From assembly GCA_008375315.1 (NCBI GenBank), contig CP032507.1:3248071-3312070 (forward strand): a stretch of 64,000 nt of DNA, given 5' to 3'. The notes under the pieces were generated by a model. It did no database searches, was not told the DNA's origin, and saw nothing but the letters and a program-made list of their open reading frames with translations. Each line of letters begins with the position of its first letter. The first letter of the stretch is position 1. Positions 47,312 to 56,233 of this stretch are shown here, one piece after another. This DNA is from Ectothiorhodospiraceae bacterium BW-2. GTDB lineage: Bacteria > Pseudomonadota > Gammaproteobacteria > Thiohalomonadales > Thiohalomonadaceae. The translations under genes were made by a program, and so were the position numbers.

Positions 47312-48361
47312 TTAACTGCTTTCGGCGTCGGTGAGAGCCTCTTTGGGTTTGGCTCTTATATTGCGTACCGCATTACGAATAAAGAGGATAAAGAGGGCCG
47401 CCATGCCACCTAGCATCGTCCCTAAGACCACGATTAATGATCGTTTAGGTTTGCTCTTTTTCTCCGGAATCACCGCCGGATCGATCACCTGAAAGGCAAA
47501 GTTATCGGAAGCTGAGGCGAGCGTTAGGTTCTTAATGTGGCCGCGCATGAGACTAAATAGCATCTGTCGCGACTCCTCAATCGTCGTGCGAGCGAGCTCC
47601 TGCTCTAGATAGCTAATATTCTCCCGCGCTCGGGTCATCGTCTCTTCACGCAGCACCTCTCGCAGCTTATCGATTAGGCCATTTGCCCAGACAGCAGTCA
47701 GACGCGGATCTTCCCCCTCAACCGCCACTCGAATGAGGCCACTCTTCTTATCTTCATTCACCTGCACCCATTTAGCAAAGATCTCGTAGCTCTGCTGTAG
47801 GGTCGGCTCCCCCTCAGCTAGGCTCTCGCTACCGACATTAACCGGCTTAACGCTCTCCTCTCCCATAAGCGCTACTTTCAGTGCCACAATCCCCTGGCCG
47901 ATAACTCCTGGCTCTTTCACTAACCACTGCTGCTGCTCACTATCCCAGTGTTCGGGAAAGAGGTGTGGCTTTAACTGGTTATCCTCAATAAATTGCACCA
48001 TAAACTGCCGTGTCTGCAGTACATTGGTCGCATGGGCGCTACCGCCACTACCGCCTAAATCGACGCCGGCTAGGGAGGCGAGCCCCCCAAATTGGCCGGC
48101 TAGGGCGGCGAGCCCCCCCCCCTTCTCCTCCTCTACCGGCTCTAGCACCACCTCAGCGCGATAGATATTGGGCAGCTTAATAGCTACTGTGGCAGCGACT
48201 ATCGTCGCTAGTAGAGTAATAAAGATAATGAACCACTTACCACGCCAAATCACCAGCCACAGCTCATAGAGCGAGATCTCATCCTCATCCGTTGCCACCA
48301 TATAGGGGGGGGGATAGGGGTAAGGGGGCGGGGTTAGCGCATAGGGAGTCCTCTCTTCCAT
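47312..48361 (-). CDS. Wzz-family polysaccharide co-polymerase
   Basis: 349 residues: a Pro/Tyr-rich N-terminus, TM1 (about 42-62, after ISLYELWLVIWRGKW, the Wzz hallmark), a periplasmic helical domain, and TM2 with a Pro-rich approach (DPAVIPEKKSKPKRSLIVVLGTMLGGMAALFILFI). It sets polysaccharide chain length and does not carry a tyrosine-kinase domain. A Gly/Ala/Leu repeat (GGLAALAGQFGGLASLAG) follows TM1 and is coded partly by a G10 tract. It starts 2 bp after the SLBB export gene ends. Confidence 0.9.
   Translation of the reverse strand: MEERTPYALTPPPYPYPPPYMVATDEDEISLYELWLVIWRGKWFIIFITLLATIVAATVAIKLPNIYRAEVVLEPVEEEKGGGLAALAGQFGGLASLAGVDLGGSGGSAHATNVLQTRQFMVQFIEDNQLKPHLFPEHWDSEQQQWLVKEPGVIGQGIVALKVALMGEESVKPVNVGSESLAEGEPTLQQSYEIFAKWVQVNEDKKSGLIRVAVEGEDPRLTAVWANGLIDKLREVLREETMTRARENISYLEQELARTTIEESRQMLFSLMRGHIKNLTLASASDNFAFQVIDPAVIPEKKSKPKRSLIVVLGTMLGGMAALFILFIRNAVRNIRAKPKEALTDAESS
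48113..48122. repeat. Ten-base C/G homopolymer inside the Wzz gene
   Basis: C10 on the plus strand (G10 in the coding strand), encoding the Lys-Gly-Gly-Gly junction just after TM1. It lies next to an imperfect direct repeat GGCTAGGG(A/C)GGCGAGCCCCCC at about 48069-48087 and 48099-48118. Slippage would shift the frame early in the protein. Confidence 0.8.
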
Positions 48362-48363
48362 GG

Positions 48364-51300
48364 TTAAAAGACTCCAATGGTAGTGAGTGCCGCCGCAGAG
48401 ACGGCGACATCGGCGAGAATTTGGGAGACATCCTTAGCGATGGCTAACAGAGGCACCCGTTCGACATCAAGCGGCACCACAATCGTATCGCCAACTAGCA
48501 CAGGGGGATTGGACCAAAAGCCGGCTGTCGATTCAATCGTGCCATCGGCCCGAATAATATAGATGCGTGACTCATCGGCACGATAGGTGGTGCCGCCACT
48601 TTTTTGAATATAGTAGCGATAGTCGTGATCGGGGTGGTGGATATGAGAGGTGGCATACTGTATCTCGCCGATCACCGAGACCTCCTGCGGCCGCTTAGGC
48701 ACAATCAGCCGATCACCATCTTTAAGTCGAATATCCTCCACCTCGCCACTGAGGACACTTTCGAGATTGATAACCACCCGCCCCATCGCCTTCACCGAGC
48801 GCAGCTTTAGTAGCAGATCCTGCAAAATCGAGTAGCCCTCCATATTCATGCCACTACCGCCACTGCTCCTCTGCTGGGCGGCGAAGGCGACATCGAGCTC
48901 CATGCGCTGTACCATCTGCTCTAGCCGTAGCTGCTCCTTCTCTTTCACCTGTTCGCGCGAGAAGAAGCTCCCCCCCAAAAAGGCCCTATCGCTCAATCCG
49001 CCAGCCCGCTCGATTAGTTGCGTCAGGGTCTCTCCCTCCCTAACCACATAGCTCCCCGGAAAGCGGAACTCACCCTCAAGCGAAACAACAGTCTGCTCGA
49101 ACCACTCTGGCATACGCTTAATTTGCAGTACATCGTAACTTTTAACGACAATCGGCCCCTCGCTACCGCTAGCAAATAGCTGCGCCAGATCGATAGACTG
49201 CTGTTCAACTTGGCGCTGTTGGTTATCGACTATCGAATAGCGGGTCAAATCAGCCGCCAACGGGTAGGCCGATTCGGTCAACCCCCCCGCTGCATGAATC
49301 ATATCCATTAAATCTGCCCCGTCAACTAAGGGGTAACGACCAGGATATTTTACCAGACCATGGATGGTAAAGTGGGGGAGCGCCGCGCTAGGTGGCAGCT
49401 TCTCCTGCAACCATAGCAGAATTAGCTCGATATGGTGCCAGCGATCCATCGCCCGCTCCATGGCGCTATCCTGTCGTCGCTCGGCTAGGTCGAGTGAAGG
49501 GGGGGCTGCGGCGATACTCTGCTGCTGATTTAAGTCGGCAATCACCTGTAGGCGCCTATCGACCAGCTCTGTAGGCTCCCGTTGCAACAGGGTCGGCTGC
49601 TGTGAGAACTTCTCGAGCTCAGACTCCGCCTGCGCCTCCCTCTGCTGCGCTCTGCTGCGGCTTATCGCGCCGCTCTGCTGCTGCGCCACCACCCGCTCCT
49701 CTGCCGTTTTAGACTCTCTTCCATCCCACAACTGCTGCTGTGCAGCTAGCTGCCGTTGATAGTACTCCTCTCCCTGAAACGGCGAGTGGTAGAAGATATT
49801 GAGTCTATCCTCCGGCTGTAGCACCACATCGGCCGCAGAGCCGGGGCTATTTAACGCCTCCAGAATATTGACCATTATCACACGGCGCTCTTTTCGGTTA
49901 TCCGATTCGCGCTGAATCAGCGCGTACTCGACATCGGCTTCGGGATTGAGCTGCATCGCCGCCCGCACTAGATAGCTGACCCGCATCTGTGCCTCAAACG
50001 GATAGTCGCCCTGATGGGTCACTGCGCCAACCACTGAGACCACCTGCTGTCGCTCCAGACCGCGTCGCTGCTGCTTAATTTGCTCAATCACCGAGTAGAG
50101 CTGCTGCCGCCGCTGCTCATCTTGGGCCAGAATAATCACCTCATCGCGGGCTTTTAACAGTAGATCATCGGGGGAGCCGGGCTGTAGAATCGCTTCACGA
50201 GGGGAGAAGGAGAGCACCTGAATCGTCCTCTCGCGGCTATTCTCCCGCTTAATTAAACCATAAGTGAGATCTGCCGCAGGTTTTAAATCGTCCAACGAAC
50301 CGAACAGATCGCTAATTCGCACCCCCTGATACCACTGCGATACCCCTGGGCGCTCTACCATGCCTGAACTCAACACCGCCCCATCTAACTGATCGAGTAC
50401 CGAGACTAGCTGAACTAGATCGCCATGATGCAACCGCTGCTGACGATCGCGCTGTCGGGTCAGATCGAGGCTGAGAATCTCAATGCGCCCCTGCTTACCG
50501 ACCCTCTCGATACGGGAGCGATTCGGGTAGGCGTTAGCGGTGTACCCCCCGGCCATCTCGACTAGCCCAGCAACCGTCGTCTGACCAGAGAGCTCATAGA
50601 TGGCGGGACGAACCACCTCGCCGCTGATGGCGACACTCTCTCCTATCGGTGGGATAAAGATCACATCCCCCGCCTGTACCTGTCTATCGTCAGAACTATC
50701 GCCCCGCATAAAGAGATCGTAGAGATCTAGCGTTGCCACCCTCTCACCGGCCCGTTTTAGTTCGATATTGCGCAGCGAACCGATCTCCGTCACCCCGCCG
50801 GCTAGGTAGAGGATATGGGAGAGGGTTGATAACGCGCTCACGGTATAGGAGCCAGGCCGATACGCCTCTCCCAACACAAAGACGCGAATAGAGCGCAGCT
50901 CGCCCAAATTGACAGCCACATTCACGCCGACAAATCGCTGCTGCACGGTGCGCTCAATTTTAGCTCTTAGCTCACTAAAGCTAAGTCCCGCCACTCGCAG
51001 CGGCCCAACGGAGGGAATAGCGACCGAACCGTCACGGCCAACCGTTAGCTGATAGCGCTCGTTTTGGGAACCAAATAGCTCTATTTCGATATTATCGCTA
51101 GGACCGATACGGTAGTCGGCCGGAATCGGAATATCGCTCGCTGGGGCAAAGGTGTTGGGAGCATCGGCAAAAAAGTCGTAGCCGTACCGTTTTAACTCCT
51201 TTTTTCCCACCTCAGCGGGGGCGGTACTCTTTTTCTCTCGCATAACCGGAAATCGTTCCACCTCCTGTCCAGAGCCAGTAGCTGTCCCCTGCTGCTCCAT

Positions 51301-51438
51301 CTGCTGCATCACCATCTGCTGCTGTTGCGGCGAAAGATTTTGAAACATCTGTCGCTGCTGTGGCGTCATCGCTATCGCCATTAGGGGCAGCAGCAGGCCC
51401 ATTGTTGACAAGAGTCGTCGCGTTAATTTAATCATCAT
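48364..51438 (-). CDS. Polysaccharide export protein with multiple SLBB domains
   Basis: 1024 residues. Signal peptide, then a Gln/Met-rich stretch (MTPQQRQMFQNLSPQQQQM), a Poly_export domain (DYRIGPSDNIEIELFGSQNERYQLTVGRDGSVAIPSVG in parts, about 105-185), and several SLBB domains (RVFVLGEAYRPGSYTV, AISGEVVRPAIYELSG, VVSVVGAVTHQGDYPFEAQ, FTIHGLVKYPGRYPLVDGA, VVSLEGEFRFPGSYVVREG, EVSVIGEIQYATSHI), ending in a helical tail. It is a large Wza/OtnA-type outer-membrane or periplasmic export protein. It lacks a lipobox Cys. It pairs with the Wzz gene; glycosyltransferases are not in the window. Confidence 0.93.
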   Translation of the reverse strand: MMIKLTRRLLSTMGLLLPLMAIAMTPQQRQMFQNLSPQQQQMVMQQMEQQGTATGSGQEVERFPVMREKKSTAPAEVGKKELKRYGYDFFADAPNTFAPASDIPIPADYRIGPSDNIEIELFGSQNERYQLTVGRDGSVAIPSVGPLRVAGLSFSELRAKIERTVQQRFVGVNVAVNLGELRSIRVFVLGEAYRPGSYTVSALSTLSHILYLAGGVTEIGSLRNIELKRAGERVATLDLYDLFMRGDSSDDRQVQAGDVIFIPPIGESVAISGEVVRPAIYELSGQTTVAGLVEMAGGYTANAYPNRSRIERVGKQGRIEILSLDLTRQRDRQQRLHHGDLVQLVSVLDQLDGAVLSSGMVERPGVSQWYQGVRISDLFGSLDDLKPAADLTYGLIKRENSRERTIQVLSFSPREAILQPGSPDDLLLKARDEVIILAQDEQRRQQLYSVIEQIKQQRRGLERQQVVSVVGAVTHQGDYPFEAQMRVSYLVRAAMQLNPEADVEYALIQRESDNRKERRVIMVNILEALNSPGSAADVVLQPEDRLNIFYHSPFQGEEYYQRQLAAQQQLWDGRESKTAEERVVAQQQSGAISRSRAQQREAQAESELEKFSQQPTLLQREPTELVDRRLQVIADLNQQQSIAAAPPSLDLAERRQDSAMERAMDRWHHIELILLWLQEKLPPSAALPHFTIHGLVKYPGRYPLVDGADLMDMIHAAGGLTESAYPLAADLTRYSIVDNQQRQVEQQSIDLAQLFASGSEGPIVVKSYDVLQIKRMPEWFEQTVVSLEGEFRFPGSYVVREGETLTQLIERAGGLSDRAFLGGSFFSREQVKEKEQLRLEQMVQRMELDVAFAAQQRSSGGSGMNMEGYSILQDLLLKLRSVKAMGRVVINLESVLSGEVEDIRLKDGDRLIVPKRPQEVSVIGEIQYATSHIHHPDHDYRYYIQKSGGTTYRADESRIYIIRADGTIESTAGFWSNPPVLVGDTIVVPLDVERVPLLAIAKDVSQILADVAVSAAALTTIGVF

Positions 51439-51507
51439 GAAGTTGTAACCGGTCGCTTTAAGGTTGTAAAGGCAGGGGGCGATTCTAGCCTATTTAGCCG
51501 CTAATGG

Positions 51508-52518
51508 CTATGTTGAACTACAGTTATCCGTGAGCGGAAACAGCCGCTCCAGCCCTCCTCCTAGCTTTAACCAGCAGCGCTCAATCACTCCAGTCGCCTC
51601 GCTATCGGCTCCGACATAGCAGTCGATCTCCCTAATAGAGCCAAACCGCTCTAGCTGCTGCTGCACTATCTGCTTAATTAGGGCGCTATCGAGCCCCTCA
51701 CCGGCCTGATCTAGCTCAATATGGTGATACTCTTCAAACTGATCTTCCCACGCTCGGCAGTAGTTCTCCAGATAGTGGGGACGGTGCAGGGTCGCAATGC
51801 GATAGAGGAGCACCGGCTGGGGTAGATCGAGTTTTAGCGCCTGTTCAATCGGCCCTTTAATCGCAGCAAAACCGTGGTCAATCGCGATGAAAAGCAGCGG
51901 TCGCTGCTGCTGTTCAACCAGAGTAATCGTCCCTAACGGCCCGACTAAATTCACCTTCAATCTTTTTGCTGCCGCGATATCGGCCATGGCAGCAATGAAA
52001 CTGTTGTTTATATAGCAGGGGAGGTGGAACTGCAAAATCATACCGTTGCAGGGGCAGCTAGCGATTGGGCTAACATAGCTCTCACCACTATCGAGACTCA
52101 GCTCGACCGCTTGACCTGCCATAAACTGTAGCGTCTGACTGCGCGGGGTTCGTAGCTGTAGAATCAAAAACTGCTCCTCTATCTGTTCGAGACGATAGAC
52201 CCGAGTTGCGATCTGCTGCTTTGGAATAGAGGCGGGATGGTTAAGCTCCTGTAGCTCCAATACCAGATTGCTCGCCGCTGTGTGGCGACAGAGCAGCAGG
52301 TCACCCTGCGCCTGCTGCTGTAGGTTAAGGCGAAAATCGGCACCGCCATGGGCGACGACCTCCCCCTCAATTCGGCGGGCAATACACTCACCACAACTGC
52401 CGCTAGAGCAGTGGTAGTTAACATGAATTCCGGCCCTAAGCGCCGCCTCTAGTAGCGGCTCATTAGCCTCAGCTTCAAAAATATGGCCACTAGGGCGAAG
52501 CTCAATTCGGTATCCCAT
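51508..52518 (-). CDS. [2Fe-2S] ferredoxin-FNR-type protein with degenerate flavin site
   Basis: 336 residues. A plant-type ferredoxin domain (CSSGSCGEC with Cys37, Cys42 and Cys45, and Cys77 in LLCRH) is fused to an FNR-like reductase domain. The layout is that of CDP-6-deoxy-glucoseen reductase or phenol hydroxylase reductases. The FAD-binding RxYS motif appears as ESYVSPIAS, without the Arg, and the NAD-side glycine motif reads IDHGFAAIKG, so flavin or NAD binding may be weak or lost. It lies 4 bp after a small HTH gene and 69 bp upstream of the export operon. Confidence 0.82.
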   Translation of the reverse strand: MGYRIELRPSGHIFEAEANEPLLEAALRAGIHVNYHCSSGSCGECIARRIEGEVVAHGGADFRLNLQQQAQGDLLLCRHTAASNLVLELQELNHPASIPKQQIATRVYRLEQIEEQFLILQLRTPRSQTLQFMAGQAVELSLDSGESYVSPIASCPCNGMILQFHLPCYINNSFIAAMADIAAAKRLKVNLVGPLGTITLVEQQQRPLLFIAIDHGFAAIKGPIEQALKLDLPQPVLLYRIATLHRPHYLENYCRAWEDQFEEYHHIELDQAGEGLDSALIKQIVQQQLERFGSIREIDCYVGADSEATGVIERCWLKLGGGLERLFPLTDNCSST

Positions 52519-52522
52519 CGCG

Positions 52523-52951
52523 CTACCCCATCCGTTGCCCTAGCCACCGATTTAGCTCCTGTAACATCTGTCGCTGTTCGGGAGTTGCGTTTAGCTGCCA
52601 CTGCCCTAACTGCTGCAGTAGCTCCTTTAGCAGCGTCTGCATCTGTCGCGCCTGTTCGCGACTAATGGAGAGTTCAGTCTCTTTCTGCTTCAGCCGCACC
52701 TCCAGCTCGCCCGCCTCAGGGGCAACGGTATCTCTTACCCGTCGTCCAAAAGCGGTCGCTCGAATCAGTTTGGCCCGCTCATTCGCCCCGCTCTCTTGTG
52801 TTAGTTGTAGCCCTGGGTAGCAGGCAGATAACTCATCATAATCGACCATGCCGTTTTGGGATGAGAGGTGACCTTGGCGAATCATCTGTTGCAGTTCACA
52901 CCGTTTGATGCCAAGTAGCCGTGCGGCCCTAGCAATCGCAAATTGCGCCAT
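52523..52951 (-). CDS. Small protein with N-terminal HTH and C-terminal coiled coil
   Basis: 142 residues. Residues 3-40 (FAIARAARLLGIKRCELQQMIRQGHLSS) look like a winged or excisionase-type HTH, and residues 80-140 are a Gln/Glu-rich coiled coil. I do not recognise the family. Only 4 bp separate it from the iron-sulfur/FNR-type gene, so it may be that gene's regulator or an assembly partner. Upstream, in the same direction, is rnpB. Confidence 0.6.
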   Translation of the reverse strand: MAQFAIARAARLLGIKRCELQQMIRQGHLSSQNGMVDYDELSACYPGLQLTQESGANERAKLIRATAFGRRVRDTVAPEAGELEVRLKQKETELSISREQARQMQTLLKELLQQLGQWQLNATPEQRQMLQELNRWLGQRMG

Positions 52952-52995
52952 ATTCCCCCTCCTGATCCGTCTCTTTCTCGATCCAAAATTTAGGT

Positions 52996-53336
52996 GAAGT
53001 CAGCCATAAGCCGGGTTCTGTCGAGGACAACCATTCATCTAGGAGCCGTGTCACCACGACCCTCGTGCGATCTACCCGAGGACAGTGCGGGCCACACTAT
53101 CGCCCTCTATTTGATCTTGCTCCGGATGGGGTTTACCCTGCCACTACGATTACTCATAGCGCGGTGCGCTCTTACCGCACCTTTTCACCCTTACCGCCTA
53201 AACTATCAGGCGGCGGTCTGTTTTCTGCGGCACTTTCCGTCGGCTCACGCCGCCCAGGCGTTACCTGGCATCCTACCCTGTGGAGCCCGGACTTTCCTCC
53301 CTGTTGTTAAGGCAGAGCGGTTGTCTGGCTGACTTC
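52996..53336 (-). ncRNA. rnpB: RNase P RNA, bacterial class A
   Basis: About 341 nt. The minus-strand transcript begins GAAGUCAGCCAGACAACC and contains the universal GGGAGGAAAGUCCGGGCUCC core (near 53296-53315 region) and the 3' conserved ACAGAACCCGGCUUA (about 53004-53022). Its ends pair (GAAGUCAGCC near the 5' end with GGCUGACUUC at the 3' end). It is the catalytic RNA that matures tRNA 5' ends. The apparent protein-coding readings across it are artefacts. Confidence 0.97.
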
Positions 53337-53344
53337 ATCTGGCT

Positions 53345-53372
53345 ATTATAACGCCTAACTTAGGTTCTGTAA
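53345..53372 (-). promoter_or_regulatory. Sigma70-type promoter of rnpB
   Basis: The minus strand has TTACAG (53367-53372), a 16-bp spacer and a perfect TATAAT (53345-53350), ending about 8 bp before the rnpB 5' end. The -35 box lies within the last codons of the upstream chemoreceptor gene, whose stop is at 53360-53362. Confidence 0.8.
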
Positions 53373-54985
53373 CGCTCCGCCATCTGCAATAGCTGTTGTG
53401 AAATCGCGGCTAGCCGTTCGCTGTGGTTTCGATTCTCGTTCGCTTTTGCCGCAGTCTGGTCGGCCGCAGAGGCGATGGTGACGACATTGGCATCGATCTC
53501 CTGAGAGACACTCATCTGCTGCTCTGAGGCGCTGGCGATTTGGGCATTCATGTCGTTAATGGTCATCGCAGCGGCGGTAATTTCATGCAGTGCTTCGCCG
53601 GCTAAATTGGCCTTCTCGACTCCGATTTCGCTCTGCCGACGCCCATCGGCCATCGCCTGCACCGCATTTTCCGCCCCCTCCTGTAGTCGAGTGATCATAG
53701 CTTGGATCTCCTGGGTGGACTCTTGAGTGCGCTGTGCTAGGTTTCTCACCTCATCGGCCACTACGGCAAAGCCTCGTCCCTGTTCACCGGCCCGCGCCGC
53801 TTCGATAGCTGCGTTGAGGGCAAGCAGATTGGTCTGTTCGGCAATACCGCCGATAACATCGAGCACCGAGCCGATATTTTCACTCCCCTGTTTAAGCTCG
53901 GCGATCACTTTTGAGCTCTGCTCCACCTCACTAGCTAACGCTGTAATCGCCCCAATCGCCCCCTGCACCACCGCATCCCCCTCCATCGTGAGCTGCTTCA
54001 CTCGATTGGCCGCATCGGAGGCATCCTGGGCGTTACGCGCTATCTCAGCGACGGTGGCAGTCATCTCATTCATCGCTACCGCGACCTGATCGGTCTGGCT
54101 ATGCTGCTGCTGCATCAACATCGCATTCTCTTTGGCAATGTTCGCCATAGAGCCGGAGGTCGATTCGAGTTCGGTGGAGACCCGTTTCACCTCCGCCACA
54201 AAGTCACGCATAGAGGTCAGTAGCAGGTTGAGATCACCCCCGAGCTGACCAAATTCGCTCTTATCGTGTAGCTGAGACATTTGGGTCAAATCACCACTCT
54301 CTCTGACATGGGTCATTAGCCGAACCAGATCGGCCATGGAGTGCAGAATGCCGCGCTGAATCAACCACGATAGTAGCGACATCAAGCCAACAATTATCGC
54401 CAAACCGGCCGCAATTATCCACGCCTCTTTTATGAAAATCTCTTTAACATCATCAATATAGATACCACTACCGACCACCCAGCCCCATGGCTTAAACCCT
54501 TTGACATAGGAGATTTTATCGACCGGCTCTTCCCCTCGATCACGGCGCCAGCGATAGTTGACATAGCCGCTACCCTGTTGGCGCACCACTTTGACAAACT
54601 CTCGAAACAGATAGGTTCCGGTTGCGGTCTGCTGCTCCCCCACACTGCGTCCCTCTAGGGAGGGCTCTTCCGGATGCATCACCATTGTAAGATCCATATC
54701 GTTAATCCAAAAATAGCCATCCTCGTCATAACGCATCGCACGCAGAGAGTCCTGAGCTAACTGCTGCGCCTGCTGTTGGCTCAACTCTCCCGCCATTTGG
54801 CGCTGATGGTAGGACTCCAATAGCGAATAGGCCACCTCAACTAAGTTGCGAGTCATCTGCTCACGATCGGTCATTAGGTTGTGCCAATTGAACATCGCTA
54901 GTAGTGCCGATAACATGAAGATGCCGATAAAGGCAGTCACCGATAGTAGCAGTAATCTCGCTCGCAAAATCAAGTTATTAAACAT
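53360..54985 (-). CDS. Methyl-accepting chemotaxis protein with single Cache sensor
   Basis: 541 residues: TM1 (about 10-28), a periplasmic sCache_2 sensor with the family signature [22 protein letters not shown] and [39 protein letters not shown] in parts, TM2 (about 188-207), HAMP, and a signalling domain with [35 protein letters not shown]. The sCache_2 type usually binds small carboxylates such as pyruvate or lactate. Its 3' end overlaps the rnpB promoter. Confidence 0.95.
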   Translation of the reverse strand: MFNNLILRARLLLLSVTAFIGIFMLSALLAMFNWHNLMTDREQMTRNLVEVAYSLLESYHQRQMAGELSQQQAQQLAQDSLRAMRYDEDGYFWINDMDLTMVMHPEEPSLEGRSVGEQQTATGTYLFREFVKVVRQQGSGYVNYRWRRDRGEEPVDKISYVKGFKPWGWVVGSGIYIDDVKEIFIKEAWIIAAGLAIIVGLMSLLSWLIQRGILHSMADLVRLMTHVRESGDLTQMSQLHDKSEFGQLGGDLNLLLTSMRDFVAEVKRVSTELESTSGSMANIAKENAMLMQQQHSQTDQVAVAMNEMTATVAEIARNAQDASDAANRVKQLTMEGDAVVQGAIGAITALASEVEQSSKVIAELKQGSENIGSVLDVIGGIAEQTNLLALNAAIEAARAGEQGRGFAVVADEVRNLAQRTQESTQEIQAMITRLQEGAENAVQAMADGRRQSEIGVEKANLAGEALHEITAAAMTINDMNAQIASASEQQMSVSQEIDANVVTIASAADQTAAKANENRNHSERLAAISQQLLQMAERYRT

Positions 54986-55152
54986 TTATGTCACACTCCT
55001 ACGGGTCTTTAAGGTGGCAATCACAACAGCGGTCAATATACCCCAAAGCGCCACCAGTTGCAGCCCTTATCGTTAACTGCTAGAAGCGGTGGCAGGAGAT
55101 GCGCTATACTGCCGCTCAATTAACCAAGCTGAACCCTAAAAGGTCGATCGTT

Positions 55153-55856
55153 ATGGCTAAAAAGTCTCCCCAACGCTACTCCGATGCGTTTAAACAGCGA
55201 GCTGTCGCTCAAGTCAACTCGGGGCAGAGCGTCCCTGCTGTTGCCAAATCGCTAAATGTCAATAGAAGCACCCTCTACACTTGGGTTCGAGCTGCCGCAG
55301 CAGCCGAGGTAGAGAGTGGTAATAGCAATGACAATGACAATGACAATGACAATGACAATAACAAAAGTGATAGTGGCACCGTAGCCGTAGCCGAAACGGT
55401 ACCGGTGACAGAGCTAACTACGGTAACAGTCGCGGCGGCTAAACCACCGCAGGAGAGGCGACACGCCCCCCACTCCATCGCAGCGGCCTACTTTCGGGTA
55501 GTCTTGCTAGTGATTGTCGGCCTAGGACTAGGTGCGATGCTCGCCCGCTATAACGATGCCCGTGATGATGGCCCTTTAGCCACGATTCAGCGCCAACTAG
55601 AAGGTGCGATTGCGACGATTCAGCAGCAGCGCCCCGCGCCGGCCGATGAGGCAGTGGTTCACGAACGTGAGGGCGAAACGGCGACAGCGACTAGTGTCGA
55701 GAACAGCACCGCCGAGAGGGAGCCACCCCCACCCCCCCCTCTACCACCGACTCCCCTCCCACAGAGAACCGCTACGCCCCCTATCCCCTGCCGCCACCAC
55801 CCGCATACTGGCCAAGATACAACTACCCTCCAAACTATGGCCAACCTCAACGCTAA
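55153..55856 (+). CDS. Membrane protein with transposase-type HTH, interrupted by a frameshift
   Basis: About 234 residues if a one-base slip is repaired. N-terminal HTH_Tnp-like domain (YSDAFKQRAVAQVNSGQSVPAVAKSLNVNRSTLYTW), an (Asn-Asp)n stretch, a Thr/Val linker, a membrane segment (FRVVLLVIVGLGLGAML), a polar region and a Pro-rich end. After a C8 run (55732-55739) the original frame would run on to 56022, 170 bp into the opposing gene. In the -1 frame the protein instead ends in a Pro/Tyr-rich tail (ENRYAPYPLPPPPAYWPRY) with a stop at 55854-55856, meeting the opposing gene by 3 bp. So one C is probably missing, or the run slips. Confidence 0.7.
55327..55362 (+). repeat. AATGAC hexanucleotide repeat
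   Basis: Five perfect AATGAC units (55327-55356) followed by a sixth unit AATAAC, within the HTH/membrane protein gene. They encode alternating Asn and Asp. Length changes keep the frame, so the repeat is a likely linker-length polymorphism. Confidence 0.9.
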
Positions 55857-56224
55857 GCCGAGTTCGCCGCCAGTAACTGACGCAGTTGCGTCACCTCTAC
55901 AGGGCGCGGCAGCGCTACGATGCGAGGGAAACGCTGCTGTAGTGAACATAGCTTATCGCTATCGTAAGGGTGGTAGATTAACACGATATTTACCCGACTA
56001 TTTTGCGCCACCGCCGCAATAATCGACTCCATCTGGCTCAATCGATCTCGAAATTCGGGCAGGTAGTTAAACTCACCGACAATCGCATCGGGCTGCTGCT
56101 TGCGAATATGGGCCACCATTTTGCGTGCCGAGGTGAAGGGGGTAACCTGATACCCGAGTTCAGTAAAGAGCGGCTCAAAATTGCCATAACCGCCTAGTTC
56201 AATAAATTGCAATAGCCGCACCAC
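55853..56224 (-). CDS. Conserved hypothetical protein, response-regulator-like fold
   Basis: 123 residues, beginning with GTG after GGGAGAGCAG. The sequence VTPFTSARKMVAHIRKQQPDAIVGEFNYLPEFRDRLSQMESIIAAVAQN...VNIVLIYHP has the alternating helix/strand pattern of a receiver domain, with an acidic residue missing at the usual phospho-acceptor position. It may be a pseudo-receiver. It follows the small gene at 56234-56563 by 9 bp and converges with the frameshifted gene. Confidence 0.6.
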   Translation of the reverse strand: MVRLLQFIELGGYGNFEPLFTELGYQVTPFTSARKMVAHIRKQQPDAIVGEFNYLPEFRDRLSQMESIIAAVAQNSRVNIVLIYHPYDSDKLCSLQQRFPRIVALPRPVEVTQLRQLLAANSA

Positions 56225-56233
56225 CTGCTCTCC

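Noticed and set aside
52994-53332. Open reading frames of 80-112 codons on the plus strand
   Set aside because: They lie fully across the conserved RNase P RNA and have no protein-family character.
55153-55300. IS3-family insertion sequence
   Set aside because: Only the HTH is similar; there is no catalytic DDE part, no terminal inverted repeats and no target duplication.
55327-55362. Possible CRISPR or intergenic satellite
   Set aside because: The repeat units are six bases without spacers and lie inside a coding region.
55857-56022. Extension of the HTH/membrane protein to 56022
   Set aside because: It is antisense to a real gene and appears only because of the frameshift in the C8 tract.
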